A DNA stretch of 57,727 nt from Armatimonadota bacterium (lineage in GTDB: Bacteria; Armatimonadota; Zipacnadia; UBA1398; JAKPQA01). Every line of letters starts with the position of its first letter. Positions within the stretch are counted from its first letter, which is position 1. Below, one piece after another: positions 44,869 through 54,055 of this stretch. The stretch spans positions 1-57,727 of the forward strand of contig JAKPQA010000148.1 in assembly GCA_029547025.1 (NCBI GenBank), read 5' to 3'. The notes under the pieces are model-generated. The model was not told where the DNA came from and searched no databases. It was given only the letters and a program-made list of their open reading frames with translations. The position numbers and the translations under genes were made by a program.

Positions 44869-44893
44869 CGAGTCTCACGCCTGGCGAGACTCG
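44869..44893 (+). other. 8-bp hairpin just upstream of Omp85 protein 3
   Basis: CGAGTCTC (44869-44876) and GAGACTCG (44886-44893) form an 8-bp stem with a 9-base loop, ending 27 bases before the start codon. It could hide or expose the nearby GGGGAGG site, or be an operator. Confidence 0.4.
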
Positions 44894-44920
44894 GCAGTTT
44901 GAAGGGGAGGCGGGGCCCAC

Positions 44921-47041
44921 ATGGGACTGCCTGCATCAGCCGGGAGCCGATCGGTACGGGCTCTCTTCGTCACCGTGTCACTTGTCGGCCTCTTTGCCGG
45001 GGCCATGATGCTGTCCGCGGATCGTTGCGAGGCGGTTCCGGGTATCAAGGCGCCGCCGAGGACGCCAGGGGATGCGACCCGACCCACTCCGCCACCCGAC
45101 ACACCAGCTCCGGAGCCGGTCCCGCCGGCCGTACCCGGCGAGGTTGGCGAGGCCCTTCCGCCGCCCGCTGTTCCCCCCGAGCCCGTCCCTGATGGGGAAG
45201 AAGGCCTGGCCAATGAGCCACCGGCCGCCCCGCCGCCTGGCGAGACACCAGGGCTTCCGCCAGGGCAACCGGCCGGGGCCGTGATGAGCCCTCCGGGCCA
45301 GTCGGTGCCCTCGCCCATGGCCAAGCCCACGCTCGAGGACGACAGCCTGATCGAGGGGCCGCTGGTGGCTGAGATCGTGTTCGAGGGCCTGCGCGGTGTG
45401 AGCGAGGAGGAGGCCCGGCAGACGATCGCTCTCGAGATCGGCCGCAAGTTCACGCCGGCCCGCGGGGACGCGGACCTGCGCCGCCTGCTGGCTCTGGGAG
45501 CGTTCCGGACTCGCGCCGAGGAGTCGTATGTTCACACCGAGCCCGTGGGGGACCAAGTGCGAGTGATCTTCCACCTCACGGAGAACCCGGCGGTACGGGG
45601 CATAGTCTTCGAAGGCAATACCGTGCTGTCGGCCGAGGCCCTGACCGCCGCGGTTCAGGGCGTGGTCCGGCCTGGCGACGTCTACCGCACCGACATTGGC
45701 GGCAAGGTGGCGGAGCAGGCTTCGGGCGCCTATCTGGATGCCGGGTACGCGGCCCTTGTGCTGCATCCCACGCTGGACGACGCGGGCGTCCTGCACGTGC
45801 CGCTTATCGAGCAGTACATCGAGGACGTCGAGATCGAGGGACTCCGGAAGACCAAACGCAAGCTGGTGATGTCCGAGATCCGGACACGTCCCGGGCAGCT
45901 CTACAACCTGGGACTGATCCGGCGCGACCTGGACCGGCTGATCGACCTGGGGCTGTTCGACTCGGTCGCCGTCGCCGACCCGCGTCCCGGCACACAGACC
46001 GGGGCGGTGATCCTGGTCTACCAACTGGATGAGCGCAAGACGGGGACATTCGACGCCGGTCTCGGCTACGGCCCCAAGGACGGACTCATCGGCTATGTGG
46101 CCGTCTCCGAGAACAACCTGGGGGGACATGGCCGGAAGCTGGGCGTGCGAGCCGAGTTCGGCGGGACCTATGCCTTTGACCTACACTTCTCGGACCCGTT
46201 CCTGGACAGCCATCACACATCCATCGAGCTCGACGTGTATTCACGGCGGACCCGGACGGACCTGGTGGGGTTCGCAGGTCTGAGCTCGCCCAACCAGGTG
46301 TTTGGGTCGGAGACTCACACGGGAGGGGTGGTGTCGCTGTCGCGGCCTCTGGACCGAGACCGCAAGCGCCTGGTGAACGTGTCCTATATGAACGAGTATG
46401 TGAACAACCAGGACGCGCGGTTGATCAACATCCTGGATCCGTCGGCCCTTAGGGGGCGGGTGGGCAAGCTCTCGGCTGGGTTCATCAATGACTCGCGCGA
46501 TATGCCGTCCAACCCCGCTCGGGGTGGTCGTGAGGCCATCCAGATCGAGCAGGCCGCCGGCGTCCTGGGTAGTTCATTTACCTTCACCAAATTTGGCGTT
46601 GACCTCCGTCGGTACTTCGAGATTGGCGACCGCAGCGTCATAGCGCTCCGAGGCATGTACGGGCTGGTCCGTGGGCAGAACACGCCCATCTTCGAGGCCT
46701 TCAGGGCCGGAGGCATGGACACGATCCGGGGCTACCGCGAGGACCGGTTCGTCGGCTCGAATGTGGTGCTCCTGAATGCCGAGTACCGCTACCGCCTGTT
46801 CGGCGATGATCCTCGCAAGAGCCTGCAGGCGCTGGCCTTCGTCGACTACGGCGATGCCTACGGCGGAACGTGGCCCGGCCTCGGGAACGCGGTGTTCTAC
46901 TCCGAGCATCAGCAGTTCACCGGGAACCTCGGTGTCGGTGTTGGTCTGCGCTGGAACACGCGCCTCGGGCCCATCGGGGTGGACTACGGCGTGGGGCGCG
47001 AGGGCGGCCGGGGCTATCTGACATTCCGGCAGACGTTCTAG
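44921..47041 (+). CDS. Omp85/BamA-type outer-membrane protein 3 with Pro-rich N-terminal spacer
   Basis: The 706-residue third paralogue is about 100 residues longer than its neighbours. After the signal (about 10-40) comes a roughly 90-residue Pro/Ala-rich, presumably disordered segment (about 45-135), then three POTRA domains (EGNTVLSAEALTAAV and VEIEGLRKTKRKLVMSEI). The barrel has IRGYREDRF in loop 6 and ends in RQTF. GGGGAGG lies upstream of the ATG. The spacer may reach through peptidoglycan or bind a periplasmic partner; no other sequence evidence for function is visible. Confidence 0.9.
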   Translation: MGLPASAGSRSVRALFVTVSLVGLFAGAMMLSADRCEAVPGIKAPPRTPGDATRPTPPPDTPAPEPVPPAVPGEVGEALPPPAVPPEPVPDGEEGLANEPPAAPPPGETPGLPPGQPAGAVMSPPGQSVPSPMAKPTLEDDSLIEGPLVAEIVFEGLRGVSEEEARQTIALEIGRKFTPARGDADLRRLLALGAFRTRAEESYVHTEPVGDQVRVIFHLTENPAVRGIVFEGNTVLSAEALTAAVQGVVRPGDVYRTDIGGKVAEQASGAYLDAGYAALVLHPTLDDAGVLHVPLIEQYIEDVEIEGLRKTKRKLVMSEIRTRPGQLYNLGLIRRDLDRLIDLGLFDSVAVADPRPGTQTGAVILVYQLDERKTGTFDAGLGYGPKDGLIGYVAVSENNLGGHGRKLGVRAEFGGTYAFDLHFSDPFLDSHHTSIELDVYSRRTRTDLVGFAGLSSPNQVFGSETHTGGVVSLSRPLDRDRKRLVNVSYMNEYVNNQDARLINILDPSALRGRVGKLSAGFINDSRDMPSNPARGGREAIQIEQAAGVLGSSFTFTKFGVDLRRYFEIGDRSVIALRGMYGLVRGQNTPIFEAFRAGGMDTIRGYREDRFVGSNVVLLNAEYRYRLFGDDPRKSLQALAFVDYGDAYGGTWPGLGNAVFYSEHQQFTGNLGVGVGLRWNTRLGPIGVDYGVGREGGRGYLTFRQTF

Positions 47042-47185
47042 GCGAGTGGGGGAAGGTACCGCCACCGCCGTGCGCGGCATGTGGACCCTTTGGGGCCCCG
47101 TATCCGCCTGCGGCGAGCGGTCGTCTCCGTGTGGCCCGCCCATCATGTCCGCATCCGCGCTCGAGGTACCTGCGGCCCCACCCCC

Positions 47186-47205
47186 AGGCTCGTAACGATG
47201 AGCCT
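47186..47205. terminator. Hairpin at the convergent gene junction
   Basis: AGGCTC (47186-47191) and GAGCCT (47200-47205) pair around an 8-base loop, overlapping the stop codon of the minus-strand gene. It lies at the end of the 162-base gap after the third Omp85 gene. Confidence 0.35.
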
Positions 47206-49456
47206 ACGGCGCGGCAACATGCACGGCCAGAAGCTCGCCAGGATAGAGCGATAGCTCCAGTGCGCCATCGCGAGCCACCAGCGGTTCGCTCGAGGCCGCG
47301 AACGTTATGGCGCCGATGGCCCCGAGTTTGACGCGGACCGCGTCCTTCCGTGACATGCTCGTATTGACCATGGCGTAGTAGGTGCCGTGGCGCTCGGTGG
47401 GGATCTCGCGGACGACGACCTCAGGGTCAGAAGCAACGCCTTCGAGCACCCGACTCGGCAGCGCGGGCAGCGCGAGGAAATTGGCGACGAACGCACGGAA
47501 GTACTGTGGGAACCCGCGGTTGAACGTCCCGCCCGCGAGGAAACCGAGGTAGCGCGGATCGCCATTCGCGACGGCGCGGGCCTCGGCAAGCATGCTGTAG
47601 GGCCCGGCGCGTTCGACGTCGCAGACAAAGTAGCCGGTCTGGTCGTCCATCTCGTTCTCGTTGAGGCCGTAGTGGCGGATGATAGCCAGGCCGCCGGCCG
47701 TGCGGAAGGCCTCGAAGGCCTCCGGCGACGCCACGGTGTAGAGCCGGTTGTACGGGTAGGTTAGTGCCACGCCGTCGGTGGTCGTGTAGCGCTGCGGGTC
47801 GGCCTGAGGCAACGAGTGCTGCCACTCCCACTCGCCCCAGGTGAAGGGCGGACTCAGCACCGTCTGGAGGTACGCGCCGCTGCCGACGACTTCATCGAAT
47901 GGTGTCACCTTCAGGTCCTTCAGGTCCCCCTGCTCCTGCACCGCCGCCTGCCACGCGATGGGGTCATCGGTGACGAGCTGTCTGCCGGGCAGTGTGGGAC
48001 CGCCCTCGGAGGCTTCCGGCGTGAACAGCACCATAGCATCTTCGATGCCCTGATCGCGCAGGTAGTCGCGGATGCCGATGAGGAAGTCGCGCCGCTTGCC
48101 GAACCACCAGTCGACGTAGCGCTGGAGCAGCTCGGAATCGGCTCTTAGGTCATCGCGCGTGGCAATGATGTGGTCGTTGGCCTCGACGGCGAAGCGGATG
48201 AGTGCGCTATCGCCGAAGCTCATGGGCATGTGGCTGGGGCGGGTTCGGAACCAGGCGCCGAGGAAGTGGGCCTTGTCCTTCATCCGCACGATGGTCAGCT
48301 CGAGGACCTTCTTCACATCGTCGAGCGTCTCGGGGTCGGTAACATCGGCGTTGGCGATCTCGGACCAGTCGATGTGCGTGTAGGCGCCCGTCTTGGTCAG
48401 TGGCCGGCACCGGCGCTGGACGCCGAGGGACTTGGCGCCGATGCTACCCGCGTATTCGTAGTAGGGGAGCACGGTAAAGTCGTAGCCACGGTTGCGCAGG
48501 CGATCGAGGATCTGCTCCCACCGTTGCGGGTGGGGGGTCTGGTTCACCCAGTCATTGCCGCCGTAGGGCGCGCTGTCCCACCCCTGGTTGTGGCCGAACT
48601 CGAGCAGATCGGTGCAGAAGGTATCGGTACCAAGGAAGCGCATGCGCTGGGCGCGGTACTCGAACCAGGCAATGTCGTCCCTTACGCCGCGTTGGGCCTC
48701 GTCGCGGCTCTGGACCACGCCGTCGGCCATTTCCTCGCGCCAGAACAGGTGCCGCCGCGGCAGGTCGTCGGGCGGCAGGTTCCGCTTCAGTGCGAGGGCA
48801 TCCGGGTCGGGCACGGCGAGGAGGCGGATGCGGCTGACGGCTGCCCCCGCGGAGCCGGCGATCTTGGCGGCCTTGGGCTGAGAGCAAATGACCCAGAAAC
48901 CCTCCGTGGGCAGCATGGGCCGCGGGCCCTCACCGCGCGGCTGCTGCAGATCGGGAAACCGGTCGTGGAGCGTGAAGACCATGCGCCAGGTCTCGTAGCG
49001 GCCCGACAGCGGGTACCTGAGCGACTCCGGGTTCAGGTGGACGTAGCGGCCAACGACGGCGTCGCCGACGGCGGCGCCGGTGGCGAAGCCCAGGTTGGTC
49101 TCGCACCCGCGGTTCTCGATCCAGACGCTCCGGGCCACGTCCTCTGGGTAGTCGACCTCGAGGATGTACATGGCGCCTGGCTGCAGGCCCTTACCCGCTC
49201 CGAGGCGGTAGGCGAAGTACTTGGCCTCCCCCGCAGGCGGCAGCACGCGGCACGGCTGGTCGAGGAGCGTCTCGACGGTGCTGACGTTCTCAGGCTGCTG
49301 CGCGAAGGCGTGATCATCGCCCGCGTCGCCACACACGACCTCATCGACGACAGCGAACCGCCCGAAGGGCGTGTCGGCCTCCTGGGCGAAGGCGGCGACG
49401 GAGAGCGTTACCAGCACGGCGGCACCCGCGACCACGTGGCATGTTCTGAGCCTCAA
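47204..49456 (-). CDS. Large secreted protein of unknown function, possibly a glycosidase-type barrel
   Basis: The 750-residue protein starts at TTG, supported by GAGGAGG 7 bases upstream, and has a Sec signal (about 1-25). Residues about 50-210 look like a beta-sandwich carbohydrate-binding-type module. The middle (about 235-570) has the alternating pattern of a TIM barrel (LRNRGYDFTVLPYYEYAG; VLFTPEASEGG), and the last 100 residues resemble a glycosidase C-terminal beta domain. No catalytic motif was recognised, so hydrolase activity is only a guess. It converges with the Omp85 genes. Confidence 0.7.
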   Translation of the reverse strand: MRLRTCHVVAGAAVLVTLSVAAFAQEADTPFGRFAVVDEVVCGDAGDDHAFAQQPENVSTVETLLDQPCRVLPPAGEAKYFAYRLGAGKGLQPGAMYILEVDYPEDVARSVWIENRGCETNLGFATGAAVGDAVVGRYVHLNPESLRYPLSGRYETWRMVFTLHDRFPDLQQPRGEGPRPMLPTEGFWVICSQPKAAKIAGSAGAAVSRIRLLAVPDPDALALKRNLPPDDLPRRHLFWREEMADGVVQSRDEAQRGVRDDIAWFEYRAQRMRFLGTDTFCTDLLEFGHNQGWDSAPYGGNDWVNQTPHPQRWEQILDRLRNRGYDFTVLPYYEYAGSIGAKSLGVQRRCRPLTKTGAYTHIDWSEIANADVTDPETLDDVKKVLELTIVRMKDKAHFLGAWFRTRPSHMPMSFGDSALIRFAVEANDHIIATRDDLRADSELLQRYVDWWFGKRRDFLIGIRDYLRDQGIEDAMVLFTPEASEGGPTLPGRQLVTDDPIAWQAAVQEQGDLKDLKVTPFDEVVGSGAYLQTVLSPPFTWGEWEWQHSLPQADPQRYTTTDGVALTYPYNRLYTVASPEAFEAFRTAGGLAIIRHYGLNENEMDDQTGYFVCDVERAGPYSMLAEARAVANGDPRYLGFLAGGTFNRGFPQYFRAFVANFLALPALPSRVLEGVASDPEVVVREIPTERHGTYYAMVNTSMSRKDAVRVKLGAIGAITFAASSEPLVARDGALELSLYPGELLAVHVAAP

Positions 49457-49650
49457 CGAGTAGCCTCCTCAGTTGTTCAGAAGGTGTTCGGACGGGCCAA
49501 ACGGGGTGAACCAGATGCAATCTGTTGGGACCCGGTCCGGCCCTGGACTCGGCAAGGCAGTAATGGGCCGGATAGCGCCCTTGCCACCTGGGGGGGGCCG
49601 TTCCATTCGGCGCCCCGGAGGGCCCAGAGCCCCGCGCGCTTCCCCCACTT

Positions 49651-50733
49651 TCACCGTAGGAAGTCCGCCTCGTGGATCCGGCACCGCAGATCGCCCTGCA
49701 TGGTAGTCACCCACAGCATGCCGGGCTCGACCTCCAGAGCGTACGGATAGGCGATCCACTCATCCTTCGGATGCTTGGCAACGACCACGGGCGCGGACCA
49801 GTGCTCGCACTCATCGCTCGAGAAGGAGACACACAGCTCGGTCCGGTGGTTGCTCACGGGGACCGACGACCACAGGCCATCACCGCCCGAGAGGGGCCAG
49901 TCCGTCTTGCCCTCGGGATAGGGGCGGTTCCAGAACAAGGCGATGCGCCCACTGGCGAGTCGGAGCAGCAGCCCGGGTGCGCTGCTGGCCTCAACGCCCG
50001 CCGGTCCCATGGAGTGCCAGTGCAGGCCGCCGTTACTCGACGTGGCGAGCCAGAACTGGCTCCAGTTGGTACGCAGGTACATGAGCAGCCGCCCGTCCGA
50101 AAGCTCGCAGATGGTCGCCTCCGTCACGCCTCCGTGATGGCCGGTGTCGCCGAGGTCGAGCACATTGCTGGCCGTCCAGGTCACGCCATCGTCATCGGAG
50201 GCATAAGTGAGCACCGAGTGCCGACCGGGGTCGTGGAGGAACTTCATCGACGTGAACACCACCCGGCCCGTGCGGGTCTCGATCATGCTGCGGATAGCAC
50301 CGGTCCAGTCGTCATGAAGCTTCTGGACGTCCGTCCAAGTGATCCCGCCGTCGAGGCTGCGCATCGCGTAGGTGGGAAGGACGGCGCCGGGGGCGTCTCT
50401 GAGCTCGTCGCTCCACGTCCAGTGCAGTTCGCGCTCGTTCATGAAGGCGCAGACCAGGACGCCAGACTGGGTGCACAGGATCGCCCGCTCGGCGCACACC
50501 GCGAGGTTGGGGTCTGGAGCGAACAGCGGGTGGCGGTCCCACGAGGCGCCCCCGTCGCGGCTGATGAGGCTTTCGGTGGCGTCGACTGCCACAATGGCAC
50601 CATCAGCCATCTTGGTGAAAGGCCCCATGGGCAGGCCGGGCATGTCCTCGGCGGCCTCGTTGAGGATCAGGCCATTGGCTGCTCGCTTGGTGAGGCGCGA
50701 TGGTTCAGTGACAGGGGCGACTCGGCTGTACAT
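49651..50733 (-). CDS. Exo-alpha-sialidase-like BNR propeller
   Basis: The 360-residue protein has a regular series of Asp boxes (SRDGGASW, SLDGGITW, SDDDGVTW, SSNGGLHW and SSDECEHW), indicating a six-bladed sialidase-type propeller. No signal peptide is seen, so it may be cytoplasmic. The GH33 catalytic residues were not individually identified, and related proteins in these lineages may act on other sugars. ATG 50733 is preceded by AAGGAG. Together with the creatininase-like gene upstream it may form a short operon. Confidence 0.8.
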   Translation of the reverse strand: MYSRVAPVTEPSRLTKRAANGLILNEAAEDMPGLPMGPFTKMADGAIVAVDATESLISRDGGASWDRHPLFAPDPNLAVCAERAILCTQSGVLVCAFMNERELHWTWSDELRDAPGAVLPTYAMRSLDGGITWTDVQKLHDDWTGAIRSMIETRTGRVVFTSMKFLHDPGRHSVLTYASDDDGVTWTASNVLDLGDTGHHGGVTEATICELSDGRLLMYLRTNWSQFWLATSSNGGLHWHSMGPAGVEASSAPGLLLRLASGRIALFWNRPYPEGKTDWPLSGGDGLWSSVPVSNHRTELCVSFSSDECEHWSAPVVVAKHPKDEWIAYPYALEVEPGMLWVTTMQGDLRCRIHEADFLR

Positions 50734-50805
50734 GGGCTATCGGACTCCTTCTGGGGCACGGAAAGCAACGCCCCCACACGGGCCACGGCAGGTCGGCCGC
50801 GGTCG

Positions 50806-51624
50806 TCACACCATCCACCAGTGCTCTGGGCTGATGGCCTCGATGCGGAAGCCTCGCTCGGTCTCGGGGAGCGATTGGAGTAGCTCGTGAGCCTTCCGGC
50901 CAATGGCGTCGGCCGCGAGCTCGACGTTCCTGCGCCCCACCTCGGCCGAGGCGTGGACGCGGGGATCGAGCCCGCCGATGCCGTCGGGTGCCTTCATGTC
51001 CAGGGCCAAAGGCCCGTCGCCCAGCGCCGCCATGTCCACCAGATCGGGGTAGAGGAACATCATGTTCGATGTCTCCCACTTGGCGGCGTGGTCGGTGGCG
51101 GAATCGGCTGACATGCTGAGTGTGACCTCCCACAACCCCATGCCGGCGACGGTGCCGTCGGCGACGACGGGCGCCAGGGCCTCGTTGGCCATGGCGATCT
51201 GCCCCTGCACGTTGTGCCCGGAGACGGCGAGGATGACGCGATAGCCCGTTGCCCTCAGCCGCTGGAACAGGTCGGTGAGGACCGGCACGAGGTGCGTGCG
51301 GTCGAAACCGTCGTGGAAGTAGACCGGAGGGTAGACCACGCCGCCGTGTCTTTCGGCGCACTTGACGAGGACGCCGTGGGACTTGATGGCATCGTTGCCG
51401 AGGGGCAAGTGGCGTCCGTGCCACTCGATCAGTCCCAGGGGCACGTAGACGGCGGGAAAAGCGCGCCCCGCGGCCTCAAGCTGCTCGGGCCGCATGAACT
51501 GCATCTGCACGTTCGTCGGGAGCGCGTTGGTCATCGGCGAAGCCTCCTGGGCGCCGGCGTCGGCAGCGAGCAGTGATCCGGCAGCGAGGCCGCCGACCGC
51601 CTCGATGAATGCGCGCCGGTCCAT
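50806..51624 (-). CDS. Creatininase family amidohydrolase, exported
   Basis: The protein (272 residues) begins with a Tat-like leader (MDRRAFIEAVGGLAAG) and has creatininase-family metal motifs. VPLGLIEWHGRHLPLGNDA carries Glu, His and Asp, SGHNVQGQ the next His, and KWETSN the last Glu. The family opens amide rings (creatinine, and the mycofactocin and formamide-lyase relatives); the substrate here is unknown. ATG 51624 with GGGAGG 8 bases upstream is chosen over a longer open frame to 51771. Confidence 0.8.
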   Translation of the reverse strand: MDRRAFIEAVGGLAAGSLLAADAGAQEASPMTNALPTNVQMQFMRPEQLEAAGRAFPAVYVPLGLIEWHGRHLPLGNDAIKSHGVLVKCAERHGGVVYPPVYFHDGFDRTHLVPVLTDLFQRLRATGYRVILAVSGHNVQGQIAMANEALAPVVADGTVAGMGLWEVTLSMSADSATDHAAKWETSNMMFLYPDLVDMAALGDGPLALDMKAPDGIGGLDPRVHASAEVGRRNVELAADAIGRKAHELLQSLPETERGFRIEAISPEHWWMV

Positions 51625-51764
51625 CAGGCCACCTCCCTCTCGCCCGACGGTTGCGGGCCTCGCTACGTTCGCCGGCCCGAGTACCACATACCTCGCCCGG
51701 CGAGCCGGTGCTGTATCATGGCCGGCGCAGAGCAGCCGAACGGCACCTGAGAGGACGATCGCGA

Positions 51765-52049
51765 GTGGCACCGAGGGATGTGGCCCGGCTCAACTCGCTG
51801 GCCACGGCAGTGAAGAGTGATGTGCGGCGGCTAGCGCGGGAACTGAACGCCTTCGCCGATGATTTCCGCTCGTGTGTGAGTGACTACGCCGATCTGTCGG
51901 CGGGAGCCGATCCCAGTGTGGGCGAGGCCCTGTGCAGCCAGGCTGAGGTGTTCGCCAGCCGGGTGCACTCATGGCTGTCAGCGCTCGAACAGCAGCAGGA
52001 GGCCCTGCAACAGGCCGCAGCGCGACTGCGGTCGGGGGCGGACAACTGA
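51765..52049 (+). CDS. Small helical protein of unknown function
   Basis: This 94-residue protein starts at GTG with GAGAGGA about 9 bases upstream. The sequence is almost all amphipathic helix (LATAVKSDVRRLARELNAF; EQQQEALQQAAARL), suggesting a helical hairpin or coiled coil. It has one Cys near residue 37 and another near 58. I do not recognise the family. It lies 78 bases before the MttB-like gene and may be translated with it. Confidence 0.55.
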   Translation: MAPRDVARLNSLATAVKSDVRRLARELNAFADDFRSCVSDYADLSAGADPSVGEALCSQAEVFASRVHSWLSALEQQQEALQQAAARLRSGADN

Positions 52050-52127
52050 GCGGCGCGCCGTCGTGGCAGATCGCCGCCGCGCCGCCTAACCCGGGGCACG
52101 AGGTATGCCCCAACGGAGGGATCGCCC

Positions 52128-53567
52128 GTGGCCCTTGCGCGACTCGCCACCGACGCGGAACTCGACCGCATCTTCGACGGTGCCTTGAAGGTCCTCGAGA
52201 CGGCCGGGTTCCTGTACCAAAGCCCGGCTCTGCGAGATACGCTCGTGGTCGCGGGCTGCCTGGACGGACCGGGCGACCGTGTCCGCATTCCGCGGGCCAT
52301 GGTGCAGACGATGCTCGAGCCCCGGCTGGCCTCGCCGGCCCTCGGCCCCGATTCACTGGCCCGGCGCCAGGGGCCCTACCGCGTCGGCATCGGATCGCAG
52401 CTCGCGCAGTTCTACCTCGACCCGGAGACAAGCCGGCGCCTGCCGGCAGACCGTGCCCTGCTGGCCGAGGTGACGCGCTTCGGCCACGTGTGGCAGGATC
52501 CCGAGCCTGTCGGCCCCGTGCTGCTGGCGCGGGACGTTCCCCCACCGGTGGAGCCCATCGAGGCGGTCATCACACTGGCGCAGCACACCGATCGCGTGGC
52601 AGCCGGCTATGTGCACTACGCCGACCAGGTGCCTTACCTGGCAGAGATGGGCCGCATCCTCACCGGCGACGCGCAGCGGTTCATCGGCATCTGCGTGTTC
52701 GCCGTGACACCGCTGCGCCTCGACCGCAGGGCTTGCGAGCTGCTCCAGGCTCTCATGCCGCGCGGCGCGAGCGTGTGGATCGGAACGCAGCCGGCCTCCG
52801 GGGCGTCGTCGCCGGTCACCGTGGCGGGGACCGTTGTGCTGGCCGTGGCAGAGATCCTGGCGGGGTGGGTCGCGTGCCACGTCGTCGCGCCGGAAGCGTT
52901 GCCCGGGGCCGGTGTTTGTAGCGGCGTGCTCGATATGCGCACGGCCGATGTGAGCTACTGCGCTCCCGAGGCCATGCTGCAGGACCTGCTGTGCGTCGAG
53001 GTGTTCCGCCATCGCGCCGGGGGCCGGTGCCATGTGGCGGGCTGCGCCAGCTACACGGACGCCAAGTGGCCCGGATCGCAGCGAGCCTTCGAGCAGGCGT
53101 TCGAGGCCCTGACCATCTACTACCACACGGGCGATGGCCCGCACTCGGGCTCAGGCTTGCTCGAGTCGGGCAAGACGTTCTCGCCCGTGCAGCTCATGCT
53201 CGATCAGGAGTTCGGCGAGTACCTTTGGCGCTTTGCTGGCGGGGTCGGAGTGTCCGACGAGGCGCTGGCGCTGGAGTCGATCCTCGACATCACCGATGGG
53301 ATCGGCGAGAGCCACATGACGTCGGACCACACGCTGGAGCACTGGCGCGGGCTATACTCGCCTCATCTGCTGGACCGCGGGTGCTGGCAGGACGACACGC
53401 GCGAGGCCCGAGGCGAGGCGCGCCTGCTGGCGCGGGCGTGGGAGCAGTACCGCGAGGTGCGCGACCAGTATCAGCCCACCCACGTGAGCCCGGAACACAT
53501 GCGGGCGCTCGAGCAGGTGGCCGAAGATGCGTGGCGTCAGTTGCTGGGGGTGTCACGGCCCGCATAG
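52128..53567 (+). CDS. MttB-family (trimethylamine methyltransferase superfamily) protein
   Basis: The 479-residue protein matches the MttB superfamily of corrinoid-dependent methyltransferases, for example QASGASSPVTVAGTVVLA near residue 230 (written QPASGASSPV in full) and HSGSGLLESGKTFSP near 345. There is no in-frame amber codon, so it is a non-pyrrolysine member, a group that includes demethylases of glycine betaine and other quaternary amines. It starts at GTG with GGAGG 8 bases upstream. No corrinoid protein or activating enzyme is encoded beside it, so its partners must be elsewhere, or it is a repurposed member. Confidence 0.82.
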   Translation: MALARLATDAELDRIFDGALKVLETAGFLYQSPALRDTLVVAGCLDGPGDRVRIPRAMVQTMLEPRLASPALGPDSLARRQGPYRVGIGSQLAQFYLDPETSRRLPADRALLAEVTRFGHVWQDPEPVGPVLLARDVPPPVEPIEAVITLAQHTDRVAAGYVHYADQVPYLAEMGRILTGDAQRFIGICVFAVTPLRLDRRACELLQALMPRGASVWIGTQPASGASSPVTVAGTVVLAVAEILAGWVACHVVAPEALPGAGVCSGVLDMRTADVSYCAPEAMLQDLLCVEVFRHRAGGRCHVAGCASYTDAKWPGSQRAFEQAFEALTIYYHTGDGPHSGSGLLESGKTFSPVQLMLDQEFGEYLWRFAGGVGVSDEALALESILDITDGIGESHMTSDHTLEHWRGLYSPHLLDRGCWQDDTREARGEARLLARAWEQYREVRDQYQPTHVSPEHMRALEQVAEDAWRQLLGVSRPA

Positions 53568-53616
53568 ATCCGCCGGTCAGGCCCCGGCCGTGCCCACATG
53601 GCCTGTCAGGCGGTAC

Positions 53617-53644
53617 GGGGGAGAGCCCGTGTGGGCTCCCCCCC
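53617..53644. terminator. Strong hairpin between convergent genes
   Basis: GAGCCC (53623-53628) pairs with GGGCTC (53633-53638) around GTGT, extended by a G5/C5 stem. It lies between the MttB-like stop and the Cys-rich gene stop and could terminate both. It has no T-run. Confidence 0.55.
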
Positions 53645-53689
53645 GCGATGGGCCGGTCTCAGGTCTCGAGCAACGTGCCAACCGCTAGC

Positions 53690-54055
53690 CTACGAAGCCG
53701 GCGCGTCGCTCTTGGCGCAGGCACCGCAGGCATCGCAGCACTTGCGCGCCCCGTCGGCGCACTCGGTGCAGCCTGCCGCGCCAGCCTGCTTGTCCGTGCA
53801 GTCGCCACAGGCGTCACAGCACTCGCAGGTCTCACACTTGCACTGGTCGCCGCACGCGCAGGCCTCGGCGCACTGCGTCTTGGAGCCGCAGGCAGCACCA
53901 ACGGCCGATGATACGTCTGCCCGCATTGGGCAGCCCGAGAGCGACGGTGATGAGGTATCAGCCGACCCGCTCCGGGGTGCTGCTGAGACCATGACCACTG
54001 TGGTGCCGATGAGGGCCGCTACCAGCAGCCCGAGCAGGATCCTCGTGATCGACAT
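53690..54055 (-). CDS. Exported Cys-rich, metallothionein-like protein
   Basis: The 121-residue protein has a Sec signal (SITRILLGLLVAALIGTTVV) and a mature part with 18 cysteines in about 80 residues, arranged in C-x-C, C-x-x-C and CC clusters (CACGDQCKCETCECCDACG). This resembles metallothioneins in Cys density, but metallothioneins are cytoplasmic while this one carries an export signal. It might bind metals or act as a thiol buffer in the envelope. AAGGAG lies about 10 bases before ATG 54055. A second Cys-rich exported frame overlaps its start by 37 bases. Confidence 0.75.
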   Translation of the reverse strand: MSITRILLGLLVAALIGTTVVMVSAAPRSGSADTSSPSLSGCPMRADVSSAVGAACGSKTQCAEACACGDQCKCETCECCDACGDCTDKQAGAAGCTECADGARKCCDACGACAKSDAPAS

